Positions 32,426 to 41,488 of a stretch of 64,000 nucleotides of DNA are shown here, piece after piece. The number at the start of each line of letters is the position of its first letter. Within the stretch, counting starts at the first letter, position 1. Both the position numbers and the translations under genes were made by a program. The notes beneath the pieces were generated by a model. That model saw only the letters and a list, made by a program, of their open reading frames with translations, did no database searches and was not told the DNA's origin. The stretch is from Sphingopyxis sp. Root154 (GTDB lineage Bacteria; Pseudomonadota; Alphaproteobacteria; Sphingomonadales; Sphingomonadaceae), in NCBI RefSeq assembly GCF_001427105.1, contig NZ_LMGI01000002.1, positions 1,406,651 to 1,470,650 on the forward strand. Direction: 5' to 3'.

Positions 32426-33966
32426 CCCGACCTATCACCCATATCGTGCGCCTGCTGAAGTGGGGGCGTATCCTCGCGCGCCACGGGGCGCTGCGCGGCA
32501 TCGAGAGTGCACCGCAGACCCCGCCCGGGGTGAAGCGGCTGTGCCGGATCGCGCGGCTGGGCACGATCCAGCCGAAAATTCCCGATTATGCCGCCGCATT
32601 CCAGGCGATCGGCCCGGCAGCGGTCAAGCTCGGACAGACGCTCGCAACGCGCCCAGACCTCGTCGGCGAAGAGGCCGCACGCAACCTGCTGAGCCTGCAG
32701 GACGCGCTCGCCCCCGTCGCGTTCGAGCGCATCAGGCAGGAAATCGAGGCGACCTTCGAGGTTCCGCTCGAAAGCCTCTACGCCGAATTCGACCCCGAAC
32801 CCGTCGGCTCGGCCTCGATTGCGCAGGTCCACCGCGCGGTGACGACCGAGGGCCGCAAGGTCGCGGTCAAGGTCCGCCGCCCCGGCATCGACAAGCAATT
32901 CGCGCGCGACATCGACACTTATGAATGGGCGGCTGCGCATCTCGAGGCGCTCGGCGGCGAAGCGACGCGGCTGCGCCCGCGCGAAGTAATCGCCAATTTC
33001 CGCCGCTGGACGCTGCGCGAACTCGACCTCCGCCGTGAAGCTGCCTCGGCGTCCGAACTCGCCGACGCGATGGTCGGCGTGCCGACCTATCAGGTGCCCG
33101 CGATCGACTGGGACCGCACCGCGAGTCGGGTGATGACGCTCGACTGGATCGACGGCATCAAGATTTCGCATCGCGAGCAGCTCATCGCCGCCGGGCACGA
33201 CATGGAAAAATTGTCGGCGAACCTCGTCAACGCCTTCCTGCGCCAGGCGATCGCCGAGGGCTTCTTCCACGCCGACATGCACCAGGGCAATTTATTCGTG
33301 AAGGCCGACGGCACGATCGCCGCGGTGGACTTTGGCATCATGGGGCGGATCAACCGCCAGGCGCGCTACTGGCTCGCCGAGATTCTCTATGGCCTGACCA
33401 CGGGCAACTACCGCCGCGTCGCCGAAATCCATTTCGAGGCCCAGTACGTCCCCGATTATCACAACGTCGAGGAGTTCGCGACGGCGCTCCGCGCGGTCGG
33501 CGAGCCCATGCGCGGCAAGCCCGTGAGCGAGCTGAGCGTCGGGCAGATGCTCGACGGGCTGTTCGCGATCACGCGCGATTTCGACATGCAGACGCAGCCG
33601 CACCTGCTGCTGCTGCAAAAGACGATGGTGATGGTCGAGGGCGTCGCGACGATGCTCAACCCCAAGATCAATATGTGGAACGTCTCGGGCCCGTTCGTCA
33701 GCGAATGGATTCGCGACGAGCTTGGTCCTGAGGCGGCGCTGGCCGATGGCATCCGCGAGCAGGGCAAGACGCTGGCGCTGATCCCCGACATCATCCGCCG
33801 CCTCGACGCGCAATTGCCGAAGAAAGGCGCCGCGCCGCCCGCGCCGCCGCTGCCCGACATCGCGCTGATGTGGGACGTGGGCGAGAAAATGCGCTGGTGG
33901 CGCTATGCGCTGACCGCGCTCGTCGGCGCCGCGGCGGGCGCCGGCATCCTGAACTGGCTGGGCTGA
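32422..33966 (+). CDS. ubiB: Ubiquinone biosynthesis protein UbiB (ABC1/ADCK kinase-like)
   Basis: A 514-residue member of the UbiB/Coq8 family with an unusual protein-kinase-like fold: N-terminal KxGQ motif in AAVKLGQTLATRPDLV, the Ala-rich nucleotide loop in PVGSASIAQVHRA, VAVKVRRPG, and the catalytic-type stretch FHADMHQGNLFV followed by VDFGIMG. Two hydrophobic helices close the chain (about 495-514), anchoring it to the membrane. The TTG at 32422 overlaps the ubiE stop (TTGA); a GTG at 32413 is less likely. Confidence 0.95.
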   Translation: MTRPITHIVRLLKWGRILARHGALRGIESAPQTPPGVKRLCRIARLGTIQPKIPDYAAAFQAIGPAAVKLGQTLATRPDLVGEEAARNLLSLQDALAPVAFERIRQEIEATFEVPLESLYAEFDPEPVGSASIAQVHRAVTTEGRKVAVKVRRPGIDKQFARDIDTYEWAAAHLEALGGEATRLRPREVIANFRRWTLRELDLRREAASASELADAMVGVPTYQVPAIDWDRTASRVMTLDWIDGIKISHREQLIAAGHDMEKLSANLVNAFLRQAIAEGFFHADMHQGNLFVKADGTIAAVDFGIMGRINRQARYWLAEILYGLTTGNYRRVAEIHFEAQYVPDYHNVEEFATALRAVGEPMRGKPVSELSVGQMLDGLFAITRDFDMQTQPHLLLLQKTMVMVEGVATMLNPKINMWNVSGPFVSEWIRDELGPEAALADGIREQGKTLALIPDIIRRLDAQLPKKGAAPPAPPLPDIALMWDVGEKMRWWRYALTALVGAAAGAGILNWLG

Positions 33967-34075
33967 CCATCGCCCGACGGGCCTCCGGCGCGTGGTTACC
34001 GGACATTTACCTTAAATCGTTAAGCGCAGACCTCGACCAACCCCGGACGTGAAATCCGGACAGAACCGAGGTTTC

Positions 34076-35200
34076 ATGCGTCACGACATCCTGATTGCCG
34101 ACGATATCCTGCCGGTCGACAGCCTGCCTCTCGAGGTGGCGGTCGTGGTGCCGACGCTTAACGAAGCCGCCAATGTCGAGAAATTGATCGAAAAACTGTC
34201 GGTCGTGCTCGCCGGTCGCGGCTGGGAAGTCGTCTTCGTCGACGATAATTCGCCCGACGGGACGAGCGCGCTGGTGCGCCGCATCGGCCGCGGATCGCGG
34301 CATGTGCGCATCGTCCAGCGCGTCGGCCGCCGCGGCCTGTCGTCGGCGGTGGTCGAGGGCATATTGGCGACCGCCGCGCCGGTCATCGCTGTGATGGACG
34401 GCGACCTCCAGCATAGCGAGGACGCGCTGCCGCAGCTTATCGACGCGATCGCGGGCGGCGCCGATATCGCGGTCGGCACGCGCTATGTCGCGGGCGGCGG
34501 GATCGGCGACTGGAACAAGGATCGCGCGCGGATGAGCCGGCTCGCCACCCGCGCCGGGCAGATCGCGCTCGGCACCGACGTGTCCGATCCGATGAGCGGC
34601 TTTTTCGCGGTTCGCCGCGATGCCTTTGAACGCGCGCTACCGCGCCTCTCTGCCGTCGGGTTCAAGATATTGATCGACATATTGGCGTCGAGCCCGGCGC
34701 CACTGAAAGTCGCCGAAATCCCCTATCAGTTTCGCACCCGCGAAGCCGGCGAAAGCAAGATCGGCGCGCGCGTCATCGCCGAATATGCCGAACTGATCGC
34801 CGACAAGACGATCGGCCGCTTCGTACCCGTTCGCCTGCTCAAATTCCTGATGGTCGGCGGGCTCGGCGTGTTCGTCCACCTTGCCGTGCTGCGCACGATC
34901 CTCGGCACCGGCAGCGCCTTTGTCACCGCGCAGACCAGCGCGGTCGTGACGGCGATCGCCTTCAACTTCTTCCTCAACAACAGCTTCACCTACGCCGACC
35001 GCAAGCTGAAGGGCTGGCGCCTCGTCGGCGGCCTTGCCAGCTTCTATGCGATTTCGGCGCTCGGCGCGGTCGCCAATATCGGTATCGGCACGTGGATGGC
35101 CGGGCATGACGAGCGCTGGTGGGTGGCGGGGGTTGCGGGCGTGCTGGTCGGTGCGATCTGGAACTTCGCCATGTCGTCGGCGCTCACATGGCGCAAATGA
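34076..35200 (+). CDS. GT2 glycosyltransferase with GtrA membrane domain
   Basis: A 374-residue fusion. Residues about 20-235 are a family 2 glycosyltransferase of the dolichol-phosphate-mannose-synthase type: VAVVVPTLNEAANVEKLI, VVFVDDNSPDGT, a DGDLQHS metal site and GVGFKILIDIL-like AVGFKILIDILA. Residues about 255-370 form a four-helix GtrA domain (FLMVGGLGVFVHLAVLRTIL, then AFNFFLNNSFTYADRKLKG). Such proteins make polyprenol-phosphate sugars for envelope glycans. Start chosen at ATG 34076 after ACCGAGG; GTG at 34049 is possible. Overlaps the next gene as ATGA. Confidence 0.88.
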   Translation: MRHDILIADDILPVDSLPLEVAVVVPTLNEAANVEKLIEKLSVVLAGRGWEVVFVDDNSPDGTSALVRRIGRGSRHVRIVQRVGRRGLSSAVVEGILATAAPVIAVMDGDLQHSEDALPQLIDAIAGGADIAVGTRYVAGGGIGDWNKDRARMSRLATRAGQIALGTDVSDPMSGFFAVRRDAFERALPRLSAVGFKILIDILASSPAPLKVAEIPYQFRTREAGESKIGARVIAEYAELIADKTIGRFVPVRLLKFLMVGGLGVFVHLAVLRTILGTGSAFVTAQTSAVVTAIAFNFFLNNSFTYADRKLKGWRLVGGLASFYAISALGAVANIGIGTWMAGHDERWWVAGVAGVLVGAIWNFAMSSALTWRK

Positions 35201-36300
35201 CGACCGCAACTACGGGCTGGAACCGCTTCGCCGGGGTTTCGCGTCCGGTTGCGGCGGCGATACTGGGTCTGCTGGCGGCGCTGATGATCTGGGGCCTGCA
35301 GCCCGGCGCGGACCGCGCGCATGTCGCAGTCGCGAGCCCCACGTCGATCCCGTTCGACGGCCTCACCGGCGATCACGCGCTATATGCCCGCATCGCGCAG
35401 CGGGTTGCGACCGGCGAATCCTATTATGCCGTCGCCGCCGAAGAACATCGCAGCGGCAACTATCCGCTACGCCCCTTCGTTGCCGTCCGCTTGCCCACGC
35501 TCGCCCATATCGTCGCCGCGCTCGGCGAACAGAAGGCGATGCTTCTCTTCCTTGTCATCGGCGGCGCTGCGATCCTTGCTTGGTATCGGCGGCTCCGGAC
35601 TGAGCCCGGCCTGCCCCGTTATGCCGCGGTTGGCGCCTTGTTCGTCGCCGCGAACCTGACGCAGCTTGCGGCTCGCGAATGGCTCTACATCCATGAGGCG
35701 GCCGCAGGCGTGCTCGTGACGCTCGCGCTCGCACTGTATCGCCCGGCGCGTCCGTGGTGGACCATGGCGATCGTCGTCGCCGCGCTCGCGATCCGCGAGA
35801 CGGTGCTTCCGGTCGCGATGCTGTTCGGGCTGTTCGCGCTGATCGACCGCGACTGGCGCGCGGCGGCGGGCTGGCTGGCGATCGGACTATGCTTCGCGGC
35901 GGGCCTTGGCGCGCATATCACGGCGCTGGCGACGGTCACGACCCCCGCCGACGCGGCGAGCCAGGGCTGGCACGGACAGGGCGGCTGGATCGCCTATCTG
36001 TCGTTCGTCCAGGCCTCGTCGCTGCTGCGCTTCTTCGCGGGATGGGTCGGCGCGCTGCTCGTCGCGCTCGCGCTGCTCGGCTGGGCGGCATGGCGCTCGC
36101 GGCTCGGGCTTGCCGTGCTGCTGATCCAGCTCGGCTATGCGGCGCTGCTGATGCTCTTTGCGCGGCCCGCCAATTTCTATTGGGCGATGCTCGTCACGCC
36201 GACATTGTTCATCGGCCTCGCCTTCACACCCGCCACACTCACGGAATTGATGCGATCGTTGCGACGGCCGCGCCCGGCGATTCCCGCTGCGGCCCAATAA
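35197..36300 (+). CDS. Polytopic membrane protein, possible glycosyltransferase partner
   Basis: A 367-residue protein with about nine hydrophobic segments. A loop after the first helix (residues about 48-90) contains FDGLTGDHALYARIAQRVAT and SYYAVAAEEHRSGNYPLRPF, a layout seen in membrane glycosyltransferases that use polyprenol-phosphate sugars, though no exact family is recognised. The ATG at 35197 overlaps the stop of the GT2-GtrA gene, so the two probably act together; the upstream enzyme could make the lipid-linked sugar this protein transfers. Confidence 0.7.
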   Translation: MTTATTGWNRFAGVSRPVAAAILGLLAALMIWGLQPGADRAHVAVASPTSIPFDGLTGDHALYARIAQRVATGESYYAVAAEEHRSGNYPLRPFVAVRLPTLAHIVAALGEQKAMLLFLVIGGAAILAWYRRLRTEPGLPRYAAVGALFVAANLTQLAAREWLYIHEAAAGVLVTLALALYRPARPWWTMAIVVAALAIRETVLPVAMLFGLFALIDRDWRAAAGWLAIGLCFAAGLGAHITALATVTTPADAASQGWHGQGGWIAYLSFVQASSLLRFFAGWVGALLVALALLGWAAWRSRLGLAVLLIQLGYAALLMLFARPANFYWAMLVTPTLFIGLAFTPATLTELMRSLRRPRPAIPAAAQ

Positions 36301-36357
36301 GGCGTCCGCTTGAACTGAAGCGCGGAAGCGCATAACTGATGCGCGAAGGAGACGGCG

Positions 36358-36411
36358 ATGAATCAAATCCAGTCGATCGCCGCCCGCCCGGGGCAGGCCA
36401 GCCACCGCTGA
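36358..36411 (+). CDS. Possible 17-residue leader ORF of coaBC
   Basis: An ATG at 36358 with a strong ribosome binding site (GAAGGAGACGGCG) opens a 17-codon frame reading MNQIQSIAARPGQASHR. Its TGA overlaps the coaBC ATG as TGATG, while coaBC itself lacks a good site. This arrangement would couple coaBC translation to the leader. It is not known whether the peptide itself matters. Confidence 0.4.
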   Translation: MNQIQSIAARPGQASHR

Positions 36412-37802
36412 TGCCCTCGCCGCGCATCCTCCTGATCATCGGCGGCGGTATCGCCGCCTATAAATCGATCGAACTCGTCCGCCTGCTCCGCAAGGCCGGC
36501 TATGTCGTGCGCTGCGTTATCACGCGCGCTGGCGAACAGTTCGTGACGCCGCTGACGCTCGCGGCGCTTTCCGAGAACAAGGTCTACACCAACCTCTTCG
36601 ACCTCAAGGACGAGGTCGAGATGGGGCATATCCAGCTCAGCCGCGAAGCCGACCTGGTCGTCGTCGCACCCGCGACCGCCGACCTGCTTGCGAAGATGGC
36701 AGCGGGCATCGCCGACGACCTCGCGACCACTTTGCTGCTCGCGACCGACAAGCCGGTGCTTGCCGCGCCCGCGATGAATGTGCGCATGTGGCTGCACGCC
36801 GCGACGCGGCGCAATATCGCGACCTTGCGCGGCGATGGCGTGACCGTGATGGAGCCCGACGAGGGCGAGATGGCATGCGGCGAATATGGCCCGGGCCGCC
36901 TGCCCGAGCCGGCCGCGATCAGGCAGGCGATCGACGCGGCGCTTTCTTCTCCCCTCCCGCTTGCGGGAGGGGGCGGTCAGGGTCACGTGCCTCTGACCAC
37001 GGGAAGGCCTGTTGCGTCGTCAAACTTACCATTGGACGACACTCGCTCATCCGCCGACATGCCCTCCCCTAACCCCTCCCGCCAGCGGGAGGGGGACTTG
37101 AGCGGTCAGCCCGACTTCGCCGATGAAAATCACCGTCCGCTCTATGGCCGGCGCATCCTGATCACAGCAGGACCGACGCACGAGCCGATCGACCCGGTGC
37201 GCTATATCGCCAACCGATCGAGCGGGAAGCAGGGCTTTGCCATCGCCGCCGCGGCAGCCGAAGCCGGCGCCGAGGTGCTGCTGATTGCGGGGCCGGTGCC
37301 GCTGCCGACCCCGCCGGGCGTGATCCGGGTCGATGTCGAGACCGCCGTCGAGATGGCGGCCGAAGTCGAGCGGGGCCTCCCCGTCGACGCCGCGATCATG
37401 GTCGCCGCGGTCGCCGACTGGCGCGCCGCCGACACCGCGCCGCAAAAGATCAAAAAGGATGGCAGCGGGGCGGTTCCGCCGCTCGCGCTCGCTGAAAACC
37501 CCGACATCCTCGCCGGCCTCGCCAAATCGCCCGAGCGCCCGAAATTGCTCATCGGCTTTGCGGCCGAAACCAACGACGTGATCTCGCATGCCGAGGCCAA
37601 GCTCGCGCGCAAGGGATGCGACTGGATCGTCGCCAATGATGTTTCGGCCGACCCGATGGGCGGCGAAAGCAACCGGGTGCATATCGTTAGCAAAGGCGGC
37701 GTAGACAGCTGGGACCGGCTACCCAAACAGGCCGTCGCCCGCAAATTGATGGAAAAGATCGCCGATGAACTCGACACCCGCGCACCCCTTGAAAGAGATT
37801 GA
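36411..37802 (+). CDS. coaBC: Bifunctional phosphopantothenoylcysteine decarboxylase / synthetase with inserted repeat
   Basis: A 463-residue two-domain enzyme of coenzyme A synthesis. CoaC (1-178) has [20 protein letters not shown], active-site His73, the PAMN motif (120-123) and MACGEYGPG (Cys156). CoaB (about 245-463) has [20 protein letters not shown] followed by RSSGKQG. Between them residues about 179-231 form a Pro/Ser/Gly-rich stretch encoded by a palindrome-bounded repeat (36951-37095), which explains a length above the usual ~400. Both catalytic domains look intact, so the enzyme is probably functional. The start lacks a good site and overlaps a leader ORF. dut overlaps its end by 38 bases. 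Confidence 0.93.
   Translation: MPSPRILLIIGGGIAAYKSIELVRLLRKAGYVVRCVITRAGEQFVTPLTLAALSENKVYTNLFDLKDEVEMGHIQLSREADLVVVAPATADLLAKMAAGIADDLATTLLLATDKPVLAAPAMNVRMWLHAATRRNIATLRGDGVTVMEPDEGEMACGEYGPGRLPEPAAIRQAIDAALSSPLPLAGGGGQGHVPLTTGRPVASSNLPLDDTRSSADMPSPNPSRQREGDLSGQPDFADENHRPLYGRRILITAGPTHEPIDPVRYIANRSSGKQGFAIAAAAAEAGAEVLLIAGPVPLPTPPGVIRVDVETAVEMAAEVERGLPVDAAIMVAAVADWRAADTAPQKIKKDGSGAVPPLALAENPDILAGLAKSPERPKLLIGFAAETNDVISHAEAKLARKGCDWIVANDVSADPMGGESNRVHIVSKGGVDSWDRLPKQAVARKLMEKIADELDTRAPLERD
36951..37095. repeat. Palindrome-bounded repeat element, copy A (in frame inside coaBC)
   Basis: Bounded by two perfect hairpins: CCCCTCCCGC-TT-GCGGGAGGGG (36951-36972) and CCCCTCCCGC-CA-GCGGGAGGGG (37073-37094). 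Inside lie two more inverted repeats, GGTCAG (36975-36980) with CTGACC (36993-36998) and GTCGTC (37016-37021) with GACGAC (37035-37040). The whole is read through without a stop in the coaBC frame. Its right end (CGACATGCC then the hairpin) matches copy C. Confidence 0.85.
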
Positions 37803-38313
37803 GATCGCCATCCAGCGGCTGCCCAACGGTGGCGGCCTGCCCCTGCCCGCCTATGCCAGCGATGGCGCGGCGGGAATGGACGTCGTCGCCGCCGAGACGC
37901 TGACATTGCGCCCCGGCGCGCGCCACGCGGTCGCGACCGGCTTCGCGATGGCGATCCCGGCGGGTTATGAGGTGCAGGTCCGCCCGCGCTCGGGCCTCGC
38001 ACTCAAACATGGCGTCACCTGCCTCAACACGCCCGGGACGATCGACAGCGACTATCGCGGCGAAGTGAAGGTGATCCTCGCGAACCTCGGCGACGAGGCG
38101 TTCGAGATCAAACGCGGCGACCGCATTGCGCAGCTCGTCCCCGCACCCGTCCAGCGCGCGGCCTTCGCCGAAGTCGAGACACTCGACGCGACGGCGCGCG
38201 GCGCGGGCGGTTTCGGATCGACCGGGGTCGAGAGCGATGCGGTCGACGAAACCGCGGACACCGCGGGCCTCGCGTCGCTGTCGGGCATCCAGCTGCGGCG
38301 GCCGGTCGAATAG
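37765..38313 (+). CDS. dut: Deoxyuridine 5'-triphosphate nucleotidohydrolase
   Basis: A 182-residue trimeric-type dUTPase with all five motifs: [33 protein letters not shown] (catalytic Asp), GDRIAQLV and the C-terminal [10 protein letters not shown]. It removes dUTP and supplies dUMP. About 30 residues follow motif V, rich in Asp/Glu/Thr then ending LRRPVE, which is longer than the usual ~150-residue family length. The start lies 38 bases inside coaBC. Confidence 0.94.
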   Translation: MNSTPAHPLKEIEIAIQRLPNGGGLPLPAYASDGAAGMDVVAAETLTLRPGARHAVATGFAMAIPAGYEVQVRPRSGLALKHGVTCLNTPGTIDSDYRGEVKVILANLGDEAFEIKRGDRIAQLVPAPVQRAAFAEVETLDATARGAGGFGSTGVESDAVDETADTAGLASLSGIQLRRPVE

Positions 38314-38314
38314 A

Positions 38315-39064
38315 TTGCTGAGCGACGCCGAACTCGACCGCTATGCCCGCCAGATCATCCTGCCGGCCTTTGGCGGCGCGGGACAGGCGAAGCTGAAGGG
38401 CGCGCATGTCGCGATTATCGGCGCGGGCGGGATCGGCTGTCCGGCGATCACCTATCTGGCGGCGGCGGGCATCGGCAAGCTGACGATCATCGACCATGAC
38501 GTAATCGAGCTCAGCAACCTGCAGAGGCAGCCGCTGTTCACCGATGCCGATATCGGCGCGCTGAAGGCCGAGGTCGCGGCGGGAGCGGCGCGGCGGATCA
38601 ACCCCCACGTCGAAGTGGTCGCGGTCGCCGAACGGATCGACGAGAGCAATGCCGAGGCACTGCTGGCGGGTGCAAGCCTGATCCTCGACGGTTGCGACAA
38701 TTTCGATACGCGGCTGGCCGTCAACCGCTCGGCAGTCGCCTTGCAGATTCCGCTGCTCAGCGCCGCGATCGGGGCGTTCGAGGGACAGGTCGCGCTCTAC
38801 GAAGGCTGGCGTGTGGATGGCGCCTGCTATGCGTGCCTTGTCGGCTCCGACCCCGACCGGCCGGGCATCAATTGCGCCGAAACCGGCGTGATGGGCGCGC
38901 TCGCGGGCATGATTGGGACGATGGCGGCGCTGGAGACAGTGCGCGCGCTCACCGGCCTCGGGTCTTCCTTGACCGGCCGGCTCGCGATCGTCGATATGCT
39001 GGATCGCCGCTGGCGCGAGGTCGGCGTACCGAAGGATCCGCTATGTCCGGTCTGCCGAGCCTGA
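38315..39064 (+). CDS. MoeB/ThiF/HesA-family adenylyltransferase
   Basis: A 249-residue E1-like enzyme: SDAELDRYARQIILPAFGGA at the start, nucleotide-binding VAIIGAGGIGCPA, DVIELSNLQRQ and DGCDNFDTRLAVN. Cysteine pairs CYAC and CPVC fit the structural zinc of MoeB. It should adenylate the C-terminal Gly-Gly of a small sulphur carrier (MoaD or ThiS type), but no such carrier is nearby. The TTG at 38315 lies one base after the dut stop. The next gene overlaps it by 22 bases. Confidence 0.88.
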   Translation: MLSDAELDRYARQIILPAFGGAGQAKLKGAHVAIIGAGGIGCPAITYLAAAGIGKLTIIDHDVIELSNLQRQPLFTDADIGALKAEVAAGAARRINPHVEVVAVAERIDESNAEALLAGASLILDGCDNFDTRLAVNRSAVALQIPLLSAAIGAFEGQVALYEGWRVDGACYACLVGSDPDRPGINCAETGVMGALAGMIGTMAALETVRALTGLGSSLTGRLAIVDMLDRRWREVGVPKDPLCPVCRA

Positions 39065-39417
39065 ACATCATCGTCGCGGTCGCCGAGGGGCGGCGGCTCT
39101 ACGCCGCGCTCGAAGCGGGGATGGCGGCGGCGGCGCTGGGCCGGCCCGTGCGCATCTTCCTGCAGGGCGAGGCCGCGGCGCTGCTGCGCGACCCGGTGTC
39201 CTTTTCGGGCGACGAGGCACGCCGCGCCGCGGGACAACCCGATCTTGCCTGGCTGGTCGAAGAAGCGATCGCGATGGAGATCGCCCTTTTCGTCTGCCAG
39301 TCGGGCATCGCGCTCGTCGGCATCGCGGCGACCGAACTGGTGCCGCATGTTCGCGCCGCGGGGCTGGTCAGCTTTCTCGCCGAGGTCGGCGCCGAGGACC
39401 GGCTGATCGTCTATTGA
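39043..39417 (+). CDS. DsrE-family-like small protein
   Basis: A 124-residue protein with the DsrE/F-like Rossmann-type pattern: LNIIVAVAEGRRLYAALEAG, PVRIFLQGEAAALL, ALFVCQSGIALVGI (single Cys in the position common to sulfurtransferase-like DsrE proteins) and LVSFLAEVGAEDRLIVY. It overlaps the MoeB-like gene, which suggests a shared sulphur-related task; this is inference. No partner DsrF or DsrH gene is seen. Confidence 0.78.
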   Translation: MSGLPSLNIIVAVAEGRRLYAALEAGMAAAALGRPVRIFLQGEAAALLRDPVSFSGDEARRAAGQPDLAWLVEEAIAMEIALFVCQSGIALVGIAATELVPHVRAAGLVSFLAEVGAEDRLIVY

Positions 39418-39423
39418 AAGGCT

Positions 39424-39555
39424 CCCCTCCCGCCTGCGGGAGGGGTTGGGGGTGGGCGTGAGCGCAGCGAACTCCCGAGATATCGCAGGCCCATCCCGCT
39501 GCCACTAGCGAACAAGTTCGCAAAGTTTCGCTGCCCCTCCCGCGAGCGGGAAGGG
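39424..39555. repeat. Palindrome-bounded repeat element, copy B (intergenic)
   Basis: Left hairpin CCCCTCCCGC-CT-GCGGGAGGGG (39424-39445) and right hairpin CCCCTCCCGC-GA-GCGGGAAGGG (39534-39555). An internal inverted repeat GCGAAC / GTTCGC lies at 39508-39521. It fills nearly the whole gap between the convergent DsrE-like and methyltransferase genes and may serve as a shared terminator. Confidence 0.82.
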
Positions 39556-39563
39556 AGATTTCG

Positions 39564-40289
39564 TCACGGGTTATCGCAGACCTTGATCGCATCGGGGTCG
39601 GGGCGCCTGCCCTCGGGCTCGAAGCGCGCGAGATAGCCGCCGGCATGCTGTTTGTCGTCGTAGGAGACGAGCTTGTAGCCCACCGCCTCGAACTCGCAGA
39701 CGAGCAGGCGGAAGGGCGTGCCGTGCTGCGCGATCGGCCGGTCACCGTCGACGACAAGCACCTGTCCGCCCTTGCGCAGCGCCGGGCGCAGTCGCCACAG
39801 GAACGCGTAAGGCTCGCCGATCTCGTGATACATATGGACCATGAAGACGCGGTCGAAACTGGCCGCGGGCAAACGCGGATCGTCGACCGCGCCGAGTTTC
39901 AGCGAGACATTGTCGAGCCGCTCGCGCGCGACGCGGTCGGCCAGCCGTTCGATCACCTCGGGAATGATATCCTGCGCGAGCACGCGGCCGCCGACGCCGA
40001 CGCGCTGCGCCAGGCGCACCGTATAATAGCCGTCGCCCGCGCCGATATCGGCAACGGTCATGCCGGGCCGCACGTCGGCCGAGTTCATGACATCCTCGGC
40101 TTCGTTGACGCGGTCGCGCGCTTCCTCGGTCGACCATTTGGTCGAGACCGTCGGCGCGACCGGCCGGTCGGCGGGCGGAAACTCGCGCGCGGTCTCGGCG
40201 CGGTCGCTGCCATCATCCCACGGCGCGTCATCGCAGCTGCCGAGCAGCGGCAACATCGCCAGCGCGGCAAGAGCGGCGACGCGCTTCAT
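39564..40289 (-). CDS. Lipoprotein-type class I SAM methyltransferase
   Basis: A 241-residue protein with a lipoprotein signal sequence ([19 protein letters not shown], Cys19) followed by a class I methyltransferase domain: VRPGMTVADIGAGDGYYTVR (SAM motif I), VLAQDIIPEV, DRVFMVHMYHEIGEP and LRKGGQVLVVDGDRP. An enzyme needing cytosolic SAM placed behind an export signal is odd; similar exported methyltransferase-like proteins occur in related bacteria. The ATG overlaps the prfB stop (TGATG), so it is co-translated with prfB. Confidence 0.85.
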   Translation of the reverse strand: MKRVAALAALAMLPLLGSCDDAPWDDGSDRAETAREFPPADRPVAPTVSTKWSTEEARDRVNEAEDVMNSADVRPGMTVADIGAGDGYYTVRLAQRVGVGGRVLAQDIIPEVIERLADRVARERLDNVSLKLGAVDDPRLPAASFDRVFMVHMYHEIGEPYAFLWRLRPALRKGGQVLVVDGDRPIAQHGTPFRLLVCEFEAVGYKLVSYDDKQHAGGYLARFEPEGRRPDPDAIKVCDNP

Positions 40290-41416
40290 CAGTCGATATC
40301 TTCCACTTCGACCTTTTCGCCCGTCACCTTCTGCGACAGCGCCGCCGCCATGAAGGGGTCGAGCGCACCGTCGAGCACGTCGGACGGCGCGGTCGAGGTT
40401 ACGCCGGTGCGCAGGTCCTTCACCAGCTGGTACGGCTGGAGAACATAGGAGCGGATCTGGTGGCCCCAGCCGATCTCGGTCTTCGCCTGATATTCGCCCG
40501 ACGCCGCGGCTTCGCGCTTTTGCAGCTCGGCTTCGTACATCCGCGCCTTCAGCATTCCCATCGCGGTCGCACGGTTCTTGTGCTGCGAGCGGTCGTTCTG
40601 GCTGGCGACGACGATCCCGGTCGGGATGTGCGTGATACGGACCGCCGAATCGGTCGTGTTGACGTGCTGCCCGCCCGCGCCCGAGGCGCGATAGGTATCG
40701 ATCTTGAGGTCGCCTTCGTTGATCTCGATATCGATATTGTCGTCGATCACCGGATAGACCCAGACCGACGAGAAGCTGGTGTGGCGGCGCGCCGAACTGT
40801 CATAGGGCGAAATGCGGACGAGGCGGTGGACGCCGCTTTCGGTCTTGGCATAGCCATAGGCATTTTCGCCCTTCACCAGCATCGTCGCCGATTTGATGCC
40901 CGCCTGTTCGCCCGCCTGATATTCGACCAGCTCGACCTTCAGCCCGCGCTTTTCGGCCCAGCGGCTGTACATGCGCTGGAGCATTTCGGCCCAGTCCTGG
41001 CTTTCGGTGCCGCCGGCGCCCGCGTGAACTTCGATATAGGCATCGTTCGCGTCGGCCTCGCCCGCAAGCAAGGCTTTGATCTTGTCCTCTTCGGCGCGCG
41101 CCGCGAGCACGCCAAGCGACGCCACGGCCTCATCGACCATCGCCTCGTCGCCTTCCATCTCGGCCAGCTCGATCAGCTCGGCGGTGTCGGCGCATTCGGT
41201 TTCGATCGCGCGCGTCGCATTGATCGCTTCGTCGAGCCGGCGGCGTTCGCGCATGACCTCCTGCGCGGCCTTGGCGTCATTCCACAACGTCGGGTCTTCG
41301 ACCTTCGCATTGAGTTCGTCGAGCCGCCGCACCGCGCGGTCCCAGTCGAGGAAACGGCGCAGCAGCGCCAGCGCGGCGCCAATCTTGTCGATATGATCCT
41401 GCGCTTCGGCGCGCAT
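40289..41416 (-). CDS. prfB: Peptide chain release factor 2
   Basis: A 375-residue RF2 that recognises UAA and UGA. The GGQ motif lies in [18 protein letters not shown]. The codon-reading tripeptide is SPY ([14 protein letters not shown]) where E. coli has SPF. The frame is continuous through FLDWDRAV, so the programmed +1 frameshift of many bacterial prfB genes is absent. The start follows CAGGAGCAAGGAC. The N-terminal domain is of usual length. Confidence 0.96.
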   Translation of the reverse strand: MRAEAQDHIDKIGAALALLRRFLDWDRAVRRLDELNAKVEDPTLWNDAKAAQEVMRERRRLDEAINATRAIETECADTAELIELAEMEGDEAMVDEAVASLGVLAARAEEDKIKALLAGEADANDAYIEVHAGAGGTESQDWAEMLQRMYSRWAEKRGLKVELVEYQAGEQAGIKSATMLVKGENAYGYAKTESGVHRLVRISPYDSSARRHTSFSSVWVYPVIDDNIDIEINEGDLKIDTYRASGAGGQHVNTTDSAVRITHIPTGIVVASQNDRSQHKNRATAMGMLKARMYEAELQKREAAASGEYQAKTEIGWGHQIRSYVLQPYQLVKDLRTGVTSTAPSDVLDGALDPFMAAALSQKVTGEKVEVEDID

Positions 41417-41488
41417 GTCCTTGCTCCTGAAATATGTTGATCCCGCCCTTACGGCCTGATGAGCCGCAGGGGAAGGAGGTGCGCGGCG

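Noticed and set aside
41330-41416. Programmed +1 frameshift in prfB
   Set aside because: The frame is continuous from the ATG and no in-frame TGA with a slippery CTT is present.
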